The notes: generated from the sequence alone by a model not told the origin. Counted from the first letter of the stretch, positions 16,266-23,816 are shown. The stretch is 36,600 bases of DNA from Oscillibacter valericigenes (GCF_021531915.1 NZ_JAFBIV010000021.1:1-36600), one strand, 5' to 3'. Numbers and translations are program-made.

Positions 16266-16958
16266 ATGTTATCTGTTTTTGACAGCCTGCGGGACGTGAA
16301 TATGGTGTCCATAACGGTTCGAATGGTCCTGGCGGTGCTGTGCGGCGGCATCATCGGCATCGAGCGGGAGTACAAGCGGCGGCCCGCCGGCTTCCGCACC
16401 CATATCCTGATCTGCCTGGGCGCGGCCATGACCACCCTCACCAGCCAGTTCCTGTATCTGCAGATGCACTATTACACGGATATGGCCCGCCTGGGCGCCC
16501 AGGTAGTGGCAGGTGTGGGCTTCATCGGCGCCGGCACCATCATCGTGACCCAGCGCCAGCGGGTCAAGGGCCTGACCACGGCGGCGGGCCTGTGGGCCTC
16601 CGCCATCATCGGCCTGGCCATCGGCGGCGGCTTCTATGAGGGGGCGCTCTTTGCCACCTTCCTGATCATCCTGGCGGAGCTGCTGTTCTCCAAGCTGGAG
16701 TACCGGATGCTGGAGAACGCCCCGGAGATCAACCTGTACATGGAATATACCGACAGAAGCTGCCTGGAGCAGGTGCTGAAGCTGTACCGGGAGAAGAATG
16801 TGAAGGTTCTGAATATGGAGATTACCCGGGCCACCGGCAGCGAGCATCACAACGCCTGCGCCATTTTCTCCCTGCGGCTTCATAAGAAGTGCAAGGTGGA
16901 GCCGTTACTGGATGCCATCCACTGCGTGGAGGGCGTTGCCGCCGTGGAGGAGCTGTAA
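16266..16958 (+). CDS. MgtC/SapB family membrane protein (second of a tandem pair)
   Basis: The 230-residue protein is a paralogue of the preceding gene with the same layout: helices to about 145 (CGGIIGIEREYKRRPAGFRT, GFIGAGTIIV, KGLTTAAGLWASA) and a C-terminal ACT-like domain. A 39-base stretch (16566-16604) is identical at every position to 15857-15895 in the first copy, including third codon positions, which suggests recent duplication or gene conversion in that part. The C-terminal domains are much less alike, so the two proteins may respond to different ligands. A good SD (AGAGGAGG) precedes the ATG. It is probably co-transcribed with the first copy. Confidence 0.88.
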   Translation: MLSVFDSLRDVNMVSITVRMVLAVLCGGIIGIEREYKRRPAGFRTHILICLGAAMTTLTSQFLYLQMHYYTDMARLGAQVVAGVGFIGAGTIIVTQRQRVKGLTTAAGLWASAIIGLAIGGGFYEGALFATFLIILAELLFSKLEYRMLENAPEINLYMEYTDRSCLEQVLKLYREKNVKVLNMEITRATGSEHHNACAIFSLRLHKKCKVEPLLDAIHCVEGVAAVEEL

Positions 16959-17012
16959 GCCTCTCGCGGACGGCGCGGACATCTTTCCAAACAGTTGTCT
17001 TTTCATCATGTA

Positions 17013-17049
17013 ACAAACGCCGGTCCGGGACATCCGGACCGGCGTTTGT
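17013..17049 (+). terminator. Terminator of the mgtC pair
   Basis: A perfect 16-bp stem (17013-17028 with 17034-17049) has a 5-base loop. There is no long T run after it, so the main evidence is stem strength and position after the last gene. Confidence 0.7.
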
Positions 17050-17104
17050 CCATAACGGGAGAATGAGCGTCGTTCATCGACGGACGATTTGTCGAAAAAG
17101 ACGG

Positions 17105-17133
17105 TTGACAACAGCTGGCGGACATGGTAAGGT
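17105..17133 (+). promoter_or_regulatory. Candidate promoter of the glycine riboswitch transcript
   Basis: A perfect TTGACA (17105-17110) is followed after 17 bases by the poor -10 TAAGGT (17128-17133). A small inverted repeat, CGTCG (17068-17072) and CGACG (17078-17082), lies upstream. The promoter must lie between the terminator at 17049 and the riboswitch start. Confidence 0.45.
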
Positions 17134-17163
17134 AGTACCACAATTTGATAACGGCAAACGAAG

Positions 17164-17325
17164 TTTCTAGGGGAACGGCGAAAGCCTGCCGAAGGAGTGA
17201 AACTCTCAGGCGCCCGGATACGGGCAGGGACTAGAAATGGATGTGGCTCTGGAGAAGCCCGGTGACGGGTACCGAAGGTGCAAGGCGGCGCAGCCGCTGA
17301 ATCTCTCAGGTAAAAGGACAGAGTA
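17164..17325 (+). promoter_or_regulatory. Tandem glycine riboswitch (two aptamers)
   Basis: Two consecutive glycine aptamers are visible. The first runs from TTTCTAG (17164-17170) to its P1 partner CTAGAAA (17231-17237) and contains CCGAAGGAGTGAAACTCTCAGG. The second runs from CTCTG (17247-17251) to CAGAG (17319-17323) and contains ACCGAAGGTGCAA, CTCTCAGGTAAAAGGACAG. The CTCTCAGG and AAAAGGACAG blocks are the hallmark of the gcvT motif. It controls the downstream amino-acid symporter gene. Known behaviour: glycine binding to the aptamers changes folding of the following expression platform. Confidence 0.95.
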
Positions 17326-17370
17326 GGGAAACGTGGACGGGACCGTCCGCGCATCTCTGTGTTTTCTTTT
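17318..17370 (+). terminator. Riboswitch-controlled intrinsic terminator
   Basis: ACAGAG (17318-17323) can pair with CTCTGT (17355-17360) around an inner 8-bp hairpin (17332-17339 with 17344-17351, one G-U), followed by GTTTTCTTTT. The strand 17319-17323 is also the 3' side of P1 of the second aptamer, so ligand-bound aptamer and full terminator exclude each other. This predicts an ON switch: glycine lets transcription continue. The sign is inferred. Confidence 0.65.
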
Positions 17371-17425
17371 CCGGGGCAGCTGGTTTTCAGCTGGTCCGTT
17401 TATTTTTTCAGGAGGGAAAACAACC

Positions 17426-18832
17426 ATGTTCGCATCTGTGGAATCCGCGCTGCTCGACGTCGTCGTCAAAATCAATACGTATCTGTCCAACTACATTCTG
17501 GTCTTCCTGCTGATCGCGGTGGGCCTGTGGTACTCCATCAAGACCCGCTTCGTCCAGGTCCGCTGCTTCGGCGAGGGTATGAAGAAGGTCTTCGGCAACC
17601 TGACTCTGAACGGCAAGAAGCACGACAGCGGCATGACCTCTTTCCAGGCTCTGGCCACTGCCATCGCCGCCCAGGTGGGCACCGGCAACATCGTGGGTGC
17701 CTCCGGCGCCATCCTGACCGGCGGCCCCGGCGCCATCTTCTGGATGTGGATCATCGCTTTCTTCGGCATGGCCACCATCTACGCGGAGGCCACCCTGGCC
17801 CTGAAGACCCGCGTTGTGGATAAGGACGGCACCATCCACGGCGGCCCCGTGTATTACATCACCACCGCCTTCAAGGGCGGCTTCGGTAAGTTCCTGGCGG
17901 GCTTCTTCGCTGTGGCCATCATCCTGGCCCTGGGCTTCATGGGCTGCATGGTCCAGTCCAACTCCATCGGCTCCACCTTCCAGACCGCTTTCGGCATCCC
18001 CTCCTGGGTCGTGGGTATCGTGCTGGTCATCATCTGCGGCTTCATCTTCCTGGGCGGCATGCAGCGTCTGGCCTCTGTCACGGAGAAGATCGTCCCCATC
18101 ATGGCTGCCATCTTCCTGGTGGGCGGTCTGGTGATCCTCATTGCCCGCATCCAGTATCTCCCCGCCACCTTCGGCATGATCTTCAAGTACGCCTTCCAGC
18201 CCCAGGCCATCATCGGCGGCGGCTTCGGCTATGCCATCAAGACCGCCATCAGCCAGGGCGCCAAGCGCGGCCTGTTCTCCAATGAGGCCGGTATGGGCTC
18301 CACCCCCCACGCCCACGCCCAGGCCAATGTGGCCCATCCCCACGATCAGGGCGTGGTGGCCATGATCGGCGTGTTCATCGACACCTTCGTGGTGCTGACC
18401 CTGAACGCCCTGGTCATCATCTCCACCCTGTACACCTCCGACGGCATCCTGGCCACCGGCGCCATCCCCGAGGGTATCGGCAAGGCCAACCTGGCCCAGA
18501 CGGCCTTCGGCACCGTGTTCGGCCAGAGCTTCGGTGCTGCCTTCGTGGCCATCTGCCTGTTCTTCTTCGCTTTCTCCACGGTGCTGAGCTGGAATATGTT
18601 CGGCAAGATCAACGTCATTTACCTGTTCGGCAAGAAGTCCACCGTGGTCTATTCCGTCATCGCCCTGGTGTTCATCTTCCTGGGCACCCTGATGAGCAAC
18701 GACCTGGTGTGGGAGCTGACCGACATGTTCAACAACCTGATGGTCATCCCCAACGCCATCGCCCTGTTCGCCCTGACCGGCATGGTGGTCAAGTCCGTCG
18801 CAGAGCGGGACGGCAGCAAGCTGAGCAAGTAA
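17426..18832 (+). CDS. AGCS-family Na+:alanine/glycine symporter
   Basis: Imports (or in some cases exports) small neutral amino acids with sodium across the cytoplasmic membrane. The 468-residue protein has about ten or more membrane helices. SFQALATAIAAQVGTGNIVGASGA (71-94) followed by GGPGAIFWMW is the AGCS signature, and GAKRGLFSNEAGMGSTPHAHA is the second conserved block. The glycine riboswitch upstream points to glycine as regulator and probably substrate. The ATG at 17426 follows AGGAGGG with 9 bases between; an in-frame GTG at 17333 lies in the riboswitch terminator and is rejected. The single-gene unit has a strong terminator. Confidence 0.95.
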   Translation: MFASVESALLDVVVKINTYLSNYILVFLLIAVGLWYSIKTRFVQVRCFGEGMKKVFGNLTLNGKKHDSGMTSFQALATAIAAQVGTGNIVGASGAILTGGPGAIFWMWIIAFFGMATIYAEATLALKTRVVDKDGTIHGGPVYYITTAFKGGFGKFLAGFFAVAIILALGFMGCMVQSNSIGSTFQTAFGIPSWVVGIVLVIICGFIFLGGMQRLASVTEKIVPIMAAIFLVGGLVILIARIQYLPATFGMIFKYAFQPQAIIGGGFGYAIKTAISQGAKRGLFSNEAGMGSTPHAHAQANVAHPHDQGVVAMIGVFIDTFVVLTLNALVIISTLYTSDGILATGAIPEGIGKANLAQTAFGTVFGQSFGAAFVAICLFFFAFSTVLSWNMFGKINVIYLFGKKSTVVYSVIALVFIFLGTLMSNDLVWELTDMFNNLMVIPNAIALFALTGMVVKSVAERDGSKLSK

Positions 18833-18847
18833 AACGCTCCGAATAGG

Positions 18848-18883
18848 AAAACCGGGAACGGCAGTGCCGTTCCCGGTTTTTTT
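18848..18883. terminator. Bidirectional terminator between the symporter and DUF3298 genes
   Basis: A perfect 15-bp stem (18848-18862 with 18866-18880) has T runs on both strands. It serves the symporter gene and the convergent DUF3298 gene, whose stop codon overlaps its edge. Confidence 0.92.
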
Positions 18884-19574
18884 ATGGTTCCGCCGGAGGG
18901 CGGAGGCGGGCGAAGGCACCCTCGCCCAGCTGGGTGTAGGGGATCGTAAAGGCTGGGATGCCCTCTGCGGCGGGGGCAATGGCGTACATGGGGAAAAAGA
19001 CGGTCAGGCCCTCCGAGGTCAGGTAATAATTCTGGGAATTGAAGCGGCGGCGCAGGTCCTGGGGGCGGCGGAGGTGGTATTGGGCCGCGCCCGCCCGCTC
19101 CTGCCGCTGGATCTCCTCTGCCGCCAGTGCCATCAGCTGCCGCTTCCAGGGGCTGCGGGCCGGGAAAAAGTCTCCCAGGGGAATGGGATAACCCGCCGCC
19201 AGGTCCCAGGTGTCGCCCCGCCGTGTCAGGAGGGTCTGGCCCGGCAGCGTCACCTCCCGGGACTGGGTGTACAGGCTCAGGAGCCCCTGGTCCTGCCAGG
19301 TGACCCGGTACTCCAGGGCGGCGTGAAAACAGGGGAGCGGGGCGCTGATGGCCAGCGCCGCCCGATACTCCGCCTCTGCCAGGGGGAACAGCCATTTTTC
19401 GCAGTAGCGCAGGAAGGAGCGGCACTGCAGCTGATAGTACCGCCGGATGCGGCGGGAGATGCTGTCCGCAGCCGGGACCGGCTCCGGCACGGAGACCGAC
19501 GCCGTCAGCACGGGAATATCCTCGATGGTCCACTCCCGCTCCGCGGTAAAGGGCTGCAGATGGATGTTTGTCAT
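18882..19574 (-). CDS. DUF3298-domain protein
   Basis: The 230-residue protein has no signal peptide or membrane helix. The C-terminal ~80 residues, with RFNSQNYYLTSEGLTVFFPMY and then GIPAFTIPYTQL, match the DUF3298 pattern (F-S-NYYLT-EGL-VFFP-Y-IAP-A-GI--F-IPY), seen for example in the extracellular part of RsiV-like proteins. The N-terminal half is the partner region that begins with a beta-rich stretch. The function is unknown; location may be cytoplasmic or inside a spore-forming cell. A good SD (AAAGGAGGGG) precedes the ATG. It is a single-gene unit. Confidence 0.7.
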   Translation of the reverse strand: MTNIHLQPFTAEREWTIEDIPVLTASVSVPEPVPAADSISRRIRRYYQLQCRSFLRYCEKWLFPLAEAEYRAALAISAPLPCFHAALEYRVTWQDQGLLSLYTQSREVTLPGQTLLTRRGDTWDLAAGYPIPLGDFFPARSPWKRQLMALAAEEIQRQERAGAAQYHLRRPQDLRRRFNSQNYYLTSEGLTVFFPMYAIAPAAEGIPAFTIPYTQLGEGAFARLRPPAEP

Positions 19575-19640
19575 GGTGTGCCCCTCCTTTTCATCTGTCC
19601 CAGTATACGCGGCATAGGAAAGGAGGTGAAAAAGTCGTTC

Positions 19641-19654
19641 ATACTTTAAAGTAT
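19641..19654. promoter_or_regulatory. Perfect 14-bp palindrome between divergent genes
   Basis: ATACTTTAAAGTAT is a perfect palindrome in the 190-base spacer between the DUF3298 gene and the yerC operon. It lies 23 bases upstream of the yerC -35 box. It looks like a dimeric repressor site; the regulator is unknown. Confidence 0.35.
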
Positions 19655-19676
19655 CAAAAAATTCACATTTACCCCC

Positions 19677-19705
19677 TTTACTTTCACGCAGTACAATGCT
19701 AAAAT
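19677..19705 (+). promoter_or_regulatory. Promoter of the yerC/methyltransferase/hslO operon
   Basis: TTTACT (19677-19682), 17 bases and TAAAAT (19700-19705) lie about 60 bases before the yerC start. Confidence 0.5.
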
Positions 19706-19767
19706 ATAAGAGCTTGCGGTGGAGATGCCGCTAATTACACAGAACCATGCCAGGGGAGGCGTTTCGT

Positions 19768-20064
19768 ATGGTAAAGATCGGCAAAAAGGAAAAGAGCGAT
19801 CAGCTGTATAAAGCGATCCTGCAGTTGAAGGATGAGCAGGAATGCTATGACTTCTTCCAGGACCTTTGCACCGTGTCAGAGCTGCGGTCCATGGAGCAGC
19901 GGTTCGAGGTGGCGTCCCTGCTGGATGATGGCATGATCTACAACGACATCTTGGAGCGCACCGGTGCTTCCAGCGCCACCATCAGCCGGGTGAACCGGTC
20001 TCTGAGCTACGGAACCGGTGCCTACGAGAAGATCTTCGGCCGGATGAAGAACAAGAAGAAATGA
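19768..20064 (+). CDS. YerC/YecD-family TrpR-like regulator
   Basis: The 98-residue protein belongs to the TrpR-like YerC/YecD family of Firmicutes. The C-terminal half shows a helix-turn-helix, NDILERTGASSATISRVNRSL, preceded by FQDLCTVSELRSMEQRFEVA, both typical. The regulated genes are not known. The ATG at 19768 has AGGGGAGG 8 bases before it and gives the usual length; an upstream in-frame ATG at 19747 has no SD. Its stop codon overlaps the next start (ATGA), so translation is coupled to the methyltransferase. Confidence 0.9.
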   Translation: MVKIGKKEKSDQLYKAILQLKDEQECYDFFQDLCTVSELRSMEQRFEVASLLDDGMIYNDILERTGASSATISRVNRSLSYGTGAYEKIFGRMKNKKK

Positions 20065-20807
20065 GCAGCTACGACGCACTGGCGGACAGCTATGACGCCC
20101 TGATGGCGGACGGCAGCTACCGGAAGCGGGCGGACTTTCTGGAGAAGCAGTTCCGGAAGAGCCGCATTCCGGTCCACACGGTGCTGGACCTGGCCTGCGG
20201 CACCGGTACCATCGCCTGCCTGCTGGCGGAGCGGGGGTATCAGGTGACGGCCACGGACGGCTCCGAGGAGATGCTGACCCAGGCCATGAGCAAGGCGGCG
20301 GTCCTGGAGGAACGGGCACCGCTGTTCCTGCACCAGTCCATGCCCCGCCTGCGGCTCATTGAGCCGGTGGACGCGGTGGTGTCCACCCTGGATTCCCTGA
20401 ACTACCTGACCCGGGAGAAGGACCTGCGGGAGACCTTCTGCCGGGTATTCCGCTGGCTGAAGCCCGGCGGGGCCTTCATCTTTGACGTGAACACGCCCTA
20501 CAAGCTGCGGCGTATGGACGGGCAGATGTATATGGACGAGACCGAGGAGACCTTCTGCGTCTGGCGGACTTTTTTCAGCGAGCGGACCCAGGCCTGCACC
20601 TATCAAGTGGACCTGTTCCAGCTGAATGCGGACGGCACATGGGACCGGAGCTTTGAGGAGCACCGGGAGCGTGCCTGGACAGAGGAGCAATTGCGGACGT
20701 TTCTCACCGACGCGGGCTTTGCGGAGATCACCGTCAGCGGTGATCTGACCTCCCGCCCCCCCAGGGTGGAGGAGGACCGCTGGATCGTCCGGGCGGTCCG
20801 TCCCTGA
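20061..20807 (+). CDS. Class I SAM-dependent methyltransferase
   Basis: The 248-residue protein has the Rossmann-like methyltransferase fold. Motif I is VLDLACGTGT (41-50), followed by the acidic VTATDGSEEML (motif II), and VDAVVSTLDSLNYL and LKPGGAFIFDVNTP (motifs post-II and III). The target is unknown. It overlaps yerC by 4 bases and lies 30 bases before hslO. This places it in a three-gene operon with a regulator and a redox chaperone, which does not reveal its substrate. Confidence 0.88.
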   Translation: MSSYDALADSYDALMADGSYRKRADFLEKQFRKSRIPVHTVLDLACGTGTIACLLAERGYQVTATDGSEEMLTQAMSKAAVLEERAPLFLHQSMPRLRLIEPVDAVVSTLDSLNYLTREKDLRETFCRVFRWLKPGGAFIFDVNTPYKLRRMDGQMYMDETEETFCVWRTFFSERTQACTYQVDLFQLNADGTWDRSFEEHRERAWTEEQLRTFLTDAGFAEITVSGDLTSRPPRVEEDRWIVRAVRP

Positions 20808-20837
20808 ATGGAGAAGCATCATAAGGAGCATTTTGAT

Positions 20838-21728
20838 ATGAGCGATCAACTGGTACGCGCCATCAGTAAGGATGGCTTTGTGAAGGCGGTGGCGGTGTCC
20901 ACCCGGGACCTGACGGAGCGGGCACGACAGATCCACCACACCACCCCGGTAGCCACGGCGGCCCTGGGCCGCACCCTGGCGGCGGCCTCTATGCTGGGTA
21001 ACGCCCTGAAGGGGGACGGCGCCAGCGTGACCCTGCAGATCAAGGGCGACGGCCCCTTAGGCACCATCCTGGCGGTGTCCGACAATGCGGGCAACGTCCG
21101 GGGCAAGGTGGACGATCCCACCGTGGACCTGCCCCTGCGTCCCGACGGAAAGCTGGATGTGGGTGCGGCAGTGGGCCATGAAGGCATGCTGACGGTGATC
21201 CGGGATCTGAATATGAAGGACCCCTATGTGGGCAGCGTCAGCCTGCTGGGCGGCGAGATCGCCGAGGACCTGGCGGCCTACTTTGTGGAGTCCGAGCAGA
21301 TCCCCACGGCTTGCGGCCTGGGCGTCCTGGTGGACCGGGACCGCAGTGTCCTGACTGCCGGCGGCTATCTGATCCAGCTGCTGCCCGGCGCCGGAGAGGA
21401 GATCGTCAGCCGTGTGGAGGGGGGCATTATGGCTGCCGGCTCCGTGACGGCGTTGCTGAAGGCGGACAGCGATCCGGAGTCCCTGCTGCGGCGGGTCATG
21501 CCGGACTTTGAGCTGGAGATCCTGGAGAAGAGCCCCATCGAATACCGCTGCTACTGCAGCCGGGAGCGGATGGAGAAGGCCCTCATCAGCCTGGGCCCGG
21601 AGGAGATGCGCAGCCTCATCGACGAGCAGGGCAGCGCGGAAATGACATGCCGCTTCTGCGACAGCGTCCAGAAGTTCACTCGGGAGGACCTGGAGGGGCT
21701 GTTGGCGGGCATGACGAAAAAAGACTGA
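20838..21728 (+). CDS. hslO: Redox-regulated chaperone Hsp33
   Basis: A cytoplasmic holdase that protects unfolding proteins under oxidative stress and is switched on by disulfide formation and zinc loss. The 296-residue product begins MSDQLVRAISKDG, as in other Hsp33 proteins, and carries the zinc-site cysteines in the C-terminal part: C-x-C at 238 and 240, and C-x-x-C at 271 and 274. The ATG at 20838 follows AAGGAG; an earlier in-frame ATG at 20808 lies directly after the methyltransferase stop and would add ten atypical residues. Confidence 0.96.
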   Translation: MSDQLVRAISKDGFVKAVAVSTRDLTERARQIHHTTPVATAALGRTLAAASMLGNALKGDGASVTLQIKGDGPLGTILAVSDNAGNVRGKVDDPTVDLPLRPDGKLDVGAAVGHEGMLTVIRDLNMKDPYVGSVSLLGGEIAEDLAAYFVESEQIPTACGLGVLVDRDRSVLTAGGYLIQLLPGAGEEIVSRVEGGIMAAGSVTALLKADSDPESLLRRVMPDFELEILEKSPIEYRCYCSRERMEKALISLGPEEMRSLIDEQGSAEMTCRFCDSVQKFTREDLEGLLAGMTKKD

Positions 21729-21746
21729 AAAAATTTAAAAAAAGGG

Positions 21747-21775
21747 TTGACAGGCGAGGGGGTTTTCCGTATAAT
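21747..21775 (+). promoter_or_regulatory. Consensus promoter of the tRNA cluster
   Basis: TTGACA (21747-21752), 17 bases and TATAAT (21770-21775) lie 31 bases before tRNA-Val. Confidence 0.92.
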
Positions 21776-21806
21776 AACTTTTGCCGTCTGACGAGTGCGG
21801 CAACAG

Positions 21807-21883
21807 GGGAGCATAGCTCAGCTGGTTAGAGCACCTGCCTTACAAGCAGGGGGTCACTGGTTCGAGTCCAGTTGTTCCCACCA
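21807..21883 (+). tRNA. tRNA-Val (TAC)
   Basis: A full cloverleaf: acceptor GGGAGCA/TGTTCCC, anticodon loop CTTACAA (anticodon TAC), T-loop TTCGAGT, encoded CCA. Confidence 0.97.
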
Positions 21884-21895
21884 AAGTTGTTATAT

Positions 21896-21972
21896 GGCCC
21901 GGTAGTTCAGTTGGTTAGAACGCTAGCCTGTCACGCTAGAGGTCGACGGTTCGAGCCCGTTCCGGGTCGCCA
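21896..21972 (+). tRNA. tRNA-Asp (GTC)
   Basis: Cloverleaf with acceptor GGCCCGG/CCGGGTC (one G-T), anticodon stem CTAGC/GCTAG, loop CTGTCAC (anticodon GTC), encoded CCA. Confidence 0.97.
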
Positions 21973-21975
21973 TCT

Positions 21976-22010
21976 CCCACGAGATGGATCTCATCTCGTG
22001 GGTCCCTTTT
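21976..22010 (+). terminator. Terminator after tRNA-Asp
   Basis: A perfect 11-bp stem (21976-21986 with 21992-22002) is followed by TCCCTTTT. It splits the tRNA cluster into two parts. Confidence 0.75.
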
Positions 22011-22056
22011 GGGGTTGAAATTCCCCATGCCGCGCCCATCGGCGCGGAAAAGATTT

Positions 22057-22132
22057 GCCCAGATAGCTCAGTTGGTAGAGCAGTGGACTGAAAATCCACG
22101 TGTCGCTGGTTCGATTCCGGCTCTGGGCACCA
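22057..22132 (+). tRNA. tRNA-Phe (GAA)
   Basis: Cloverleaf with acceptor GCCCAGA/TCTGGGC, anticodon stem GTGGA/TCCAC, loop CTGAAAA (anticodon GAA), encoded CCA. Confidence 0.97.
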
Positions 22133-22135
22133 CTT

Positions 22136-22211
22136 GCGGGCTTAGCTCATCTGGTAGAGCGCCACCTTGCCAAGGTGGAGGTAGCGAGTTCGAGCCTCGT
22201 AGCCCGCTCCA
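22136..22211 (+). tRNA. tRNA-Gly (GCC)
   Basis: Cloverleaf with acceptor GCGGGCT/AGCCCGC, anticodon stem CCACC/GGTGG, loop TTGCCAA (anticodon GCC), encoded CCA. It starts 3 bases after tRNA-Phe. Confidence 0.97.
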
Positions 22212-22213
22212 AA

Positions 22214-22246
22214 TTTGATGCCCACACAAAAGTGTGGGCATCAAAA
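22214..22246. terminator. Hairpin after tRNA-Gly
   Basis: A perfect 14-bp stem (22214-22227 with 22232-22245) with an AAAA loop lies directly after tRNA-Gly. No T run follows on the plus strand, but the stem is strong. Confidence 0.65.
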
Positions 22247-22260
22247 TCTAAAAATAAGTG

Positions 22261-22289
22261 TGGACTTTTTTGAAAAGTTTGCATATAAT
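22261..22289 (+). promoter_or_regulatory. Promoter of tRNA-Cys
   Basis: TGGACT (22261-22266), 17 bases and TATAAT (22284-22289) lie 15 bases before tRNA-Cys. Confidence 0.7.
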
Positions 22290-22304
22290 ATAAACGTACA
22301 CCAT

Positions 22305-22379
22305 GGTGACATAGCCAAGTGGTAAGGCAAGAGTCTGCAAAACTCTCATTCCCCGGTTCAAATCCGGGTGTCACCTCCA
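22305..22379 (+). tRNA. tRNA-Cys (GCA), integration site of the island
   Basis: Cloverleaf with acceptor GGTGACA/TGTCACC, anticodon stem AGAGT/ACTCT, loop CTGCAAA (anticodon GCA), T-loop TTCAAAT, encoded CCA. Its last 23 bases are repeated at 34410-34432, so the island reconstitutes the 3' end and the tRNA stays functional. Confidence 0.97.
22357..22379 (+). repeat. attL: direct repeat within tRNA-Cys
   Basis: The 23 bases from the T-loop to the CCA end are identical to 34410-34432. Together they mark the crossover core of the integrative island. Confidence 0.9.
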
Positions 22380-22385
22380 GAAAGA

Positions 22386-22418
22386 AACCTCGTAACCGCA
22401 ATGGTTACGAGGTTTTTC
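22386..22418 (+). terminator. Terminator of tRNA-Cys (island-borne)
   Basis: A perfect 12-bp stem (22386-22397 with 22403-22414) is followed by TTT. It lies inside the island, which therefore supplies a new terminator for the tRNA. Confidence 0.9.
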
Positions 22419-22436
22419 TTATGCCTTTTGAGGGGC

Positions 22437-22460
22437 GTTTTCCCTTTAGTTTTCCCTTTA
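22437..22460 (+). repeat. Left copy of a 24-bp direct repeat (probable integrase arm sites)
   Basis: Two tandem copies of TTTTCCCTTTA(G) at 22438-22449 and 22450-22460, preceded by G. The same 24 bases occur in the same orientation at 34270-34293, inside the right end. Paired short repeats near both att sites are typical arm-type binding sites of tyrosine integrases. Confidence 0.75.
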
Positions 22461-22525
22461 CAGCTGTGAATCCATGCGCTGATAGCCGATGCGTACGGTG
22501 ATACGATCTGACATTTACAGGAACG

Positions 22526-22569
22526 AAAACAAAAGAATGTGTCTGGTGAGGGTTTTACCCACCAGACAC
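22526..22569 (-). terminator. Terminator of the integrase gene
   Basis: A perfect 10-bp stem (22539-22548 with 22560-22569) is followed on the minus strand by a T-rich stretch (22526-22536). The integrase stop codon lies in the loop. Confidence 0.75.
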
Positions 22570-23760
22570 ACTCTTTATAAATGTCTCCATTCTGGAAGCA
22601 GATTCCTGTTTCATTTTGTCGGTGACGTGCCCATAAACATCCAGGGTGAAGGCTGCAGTGGCGTGCCCTAAATTACTTTGAATTGTCTTGATATCATCTC
22701 CAGAGCGGATAGCGGCTACAGCATAGGAATGTCGCATATCGTGAAAACGGGCATCAGGACGGCCAATAGACTGGACAGCAGATTTAAACGCCCGATATAC
22801 GGCAGACTTTGTCAAATGTCCACCCAGTTCATCCGTAAATACCAGATTGTCGGGATTATGCCATGCAGAACCTGCCTTGATTTGTATTTCGGCCTGGATT
22901 GATTTATGCCGTTTGAGACAGGCGATTACAGATGGTGCCGCAGCAACTGAACGGCTTTTGCCATTTTTGGGGGATACCAACTTATATGCATCTATCCCGG
23001 CTTCCTGATGTAATTGAATCTGCTTGTTTACGAGAAGAATTCCACGATCAAAGTCTACACAGTCCCAGGTGAGCCCAAGTACTTCTCCTTCCCGTAAACC
23101 GGTAAACAAAGTCGTAAGGAAGATGCTCTCGAAACGATGCCCATGAATCGCTTTCAAGAATAGAGCAATTTCGTTTTCATCCAAGGGCTTTAACTCTTTC
23201 TTTTCAATCCGGGGTAATGTGCAGGCATCTGCTGGATTGGAGCGAATCAGCTCATTGGCTACAGCTTGTTTTAGAGCATGGTGAAGAACCCCGTGGATAT
23301 TTTTTACTGTCTTGGCAGAGAGGGCTTTCTTTCCGTCCTTGCGATTTTCGGTGAGTCCATTGTAAAAACTTTGAATGATATGGGTGGAAAGGCCTTCCAA
23401 GCGTATTGAACCTAAAGCGGGATTGATATAAAGACGAATGTCGCTTTTATAGATTTCGATAGTTCGCGGTTTGACGCTGTTTAAGTATGTGCTTGTCCAT
23501 ATATCCAGCCACTCTCTCACGGTCATTTTACAGGGTTCTTTATATGTTCCGGCATCGATGGCGGATGTCAGTTCTCTTAGCTTCTGCGCGACTTCCTTCT
23601 GTGTTTTCCCAGTGATGGAACGTTGGATTTGTTTTCCAGTTCCGGAATCGTATCCTTCAGTATAGCGCGCTTCCCAATAAGTGTATTCTTTCCCCTTCCT
23701 CTTAACAGTTTTCTTTCGAATCGTACCTGCTCCAGATGCAGCACGTTTATTTCCTGCCAT
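22555..23760 (-). CDS. int: Tyrosine recombinase integrase of the tRNA-Cys island
   Basis: Catalyses site-specific integration and excision of the island. The 401-residue protein has a basic N-terminal arm-binding region (about 1-70), a core-binding domain (about 78-175) and a complete catalytic domain (about 190-395). The active site residues are visible: Arg223 in TGLREGEVLGL, Lys265 in SPKNGKSR, His340-x-x-Arg343 in FHDMRHSYA, His366 in LGHA, and Tyr376 in LDVYGHV. The ATG at 23760 is chosen because AAAGGAG lies 8 bases before it; the frame stays open 20 codons further upstream. It follows the excisionase gene by about 55 bases and reads toward attL. Confidence 0.95.
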   Translation of the reverse strand: MAGNKRAASGAGTIRKKTVKRKGKEYTYWEARYTEGYDSGTGKQIQRSITGKTQKEVAQKLRELTSAIDAGTYKEPCKMTVREWLDIWTSTYLNSVKPRTIEIYKSDIRLYINPALGSIRLEGLSTHIIQSFYNGLTENRKDGKKALSAKTVKNIHGVLHHALKQAVANELIRSNPADACTLPRIEKKELKPLDENEIALFLKAIHGHRFESIFLTTLFTGLREGEVLGLTWDCVDFDRGILLVNKQIQLHQEAGIDAYKLVSPKNGKSRSVAAAPSVIACLKRHKSIQAEIQIKAGSAWHNPDNLVFTDELGGHLTKSAVYRAFKSAVQSIGRPDARFHDMRHSYAVAAIRSGDDIKTIQSNLGHATAAFTLDVYGHVTDKMKQESASRMETFIKSVSGG

Positions 23761-23816
23761 GTGATTTCTCCTTTCGGGTTTTGCGGGAGGGGCAAACCGC
23801 CCCTCCCTGATATAGT

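Noticed and set aside
17333..17425. Upstream GTG start for the symporter gene
   Set aside because: It lies within the riboswitch expression platform; the extension has no family resemblance and ATG at 17426 has a strong SD.
17408..18979. Long minus-strand ORF (523 codons) opposite the symporter gene
   Set aside because: Shadow of the symporter gene; Asp/His/Gly-rich, no motif, and it would run through the terminator at 18848-18883.
22009..22218. 69-codon ORF across tRNA-Phe and tRNA-Gly
   Set aside because: It is a chance frame through two tRNA genes; similar false proteins arise often over tRNA clusters.
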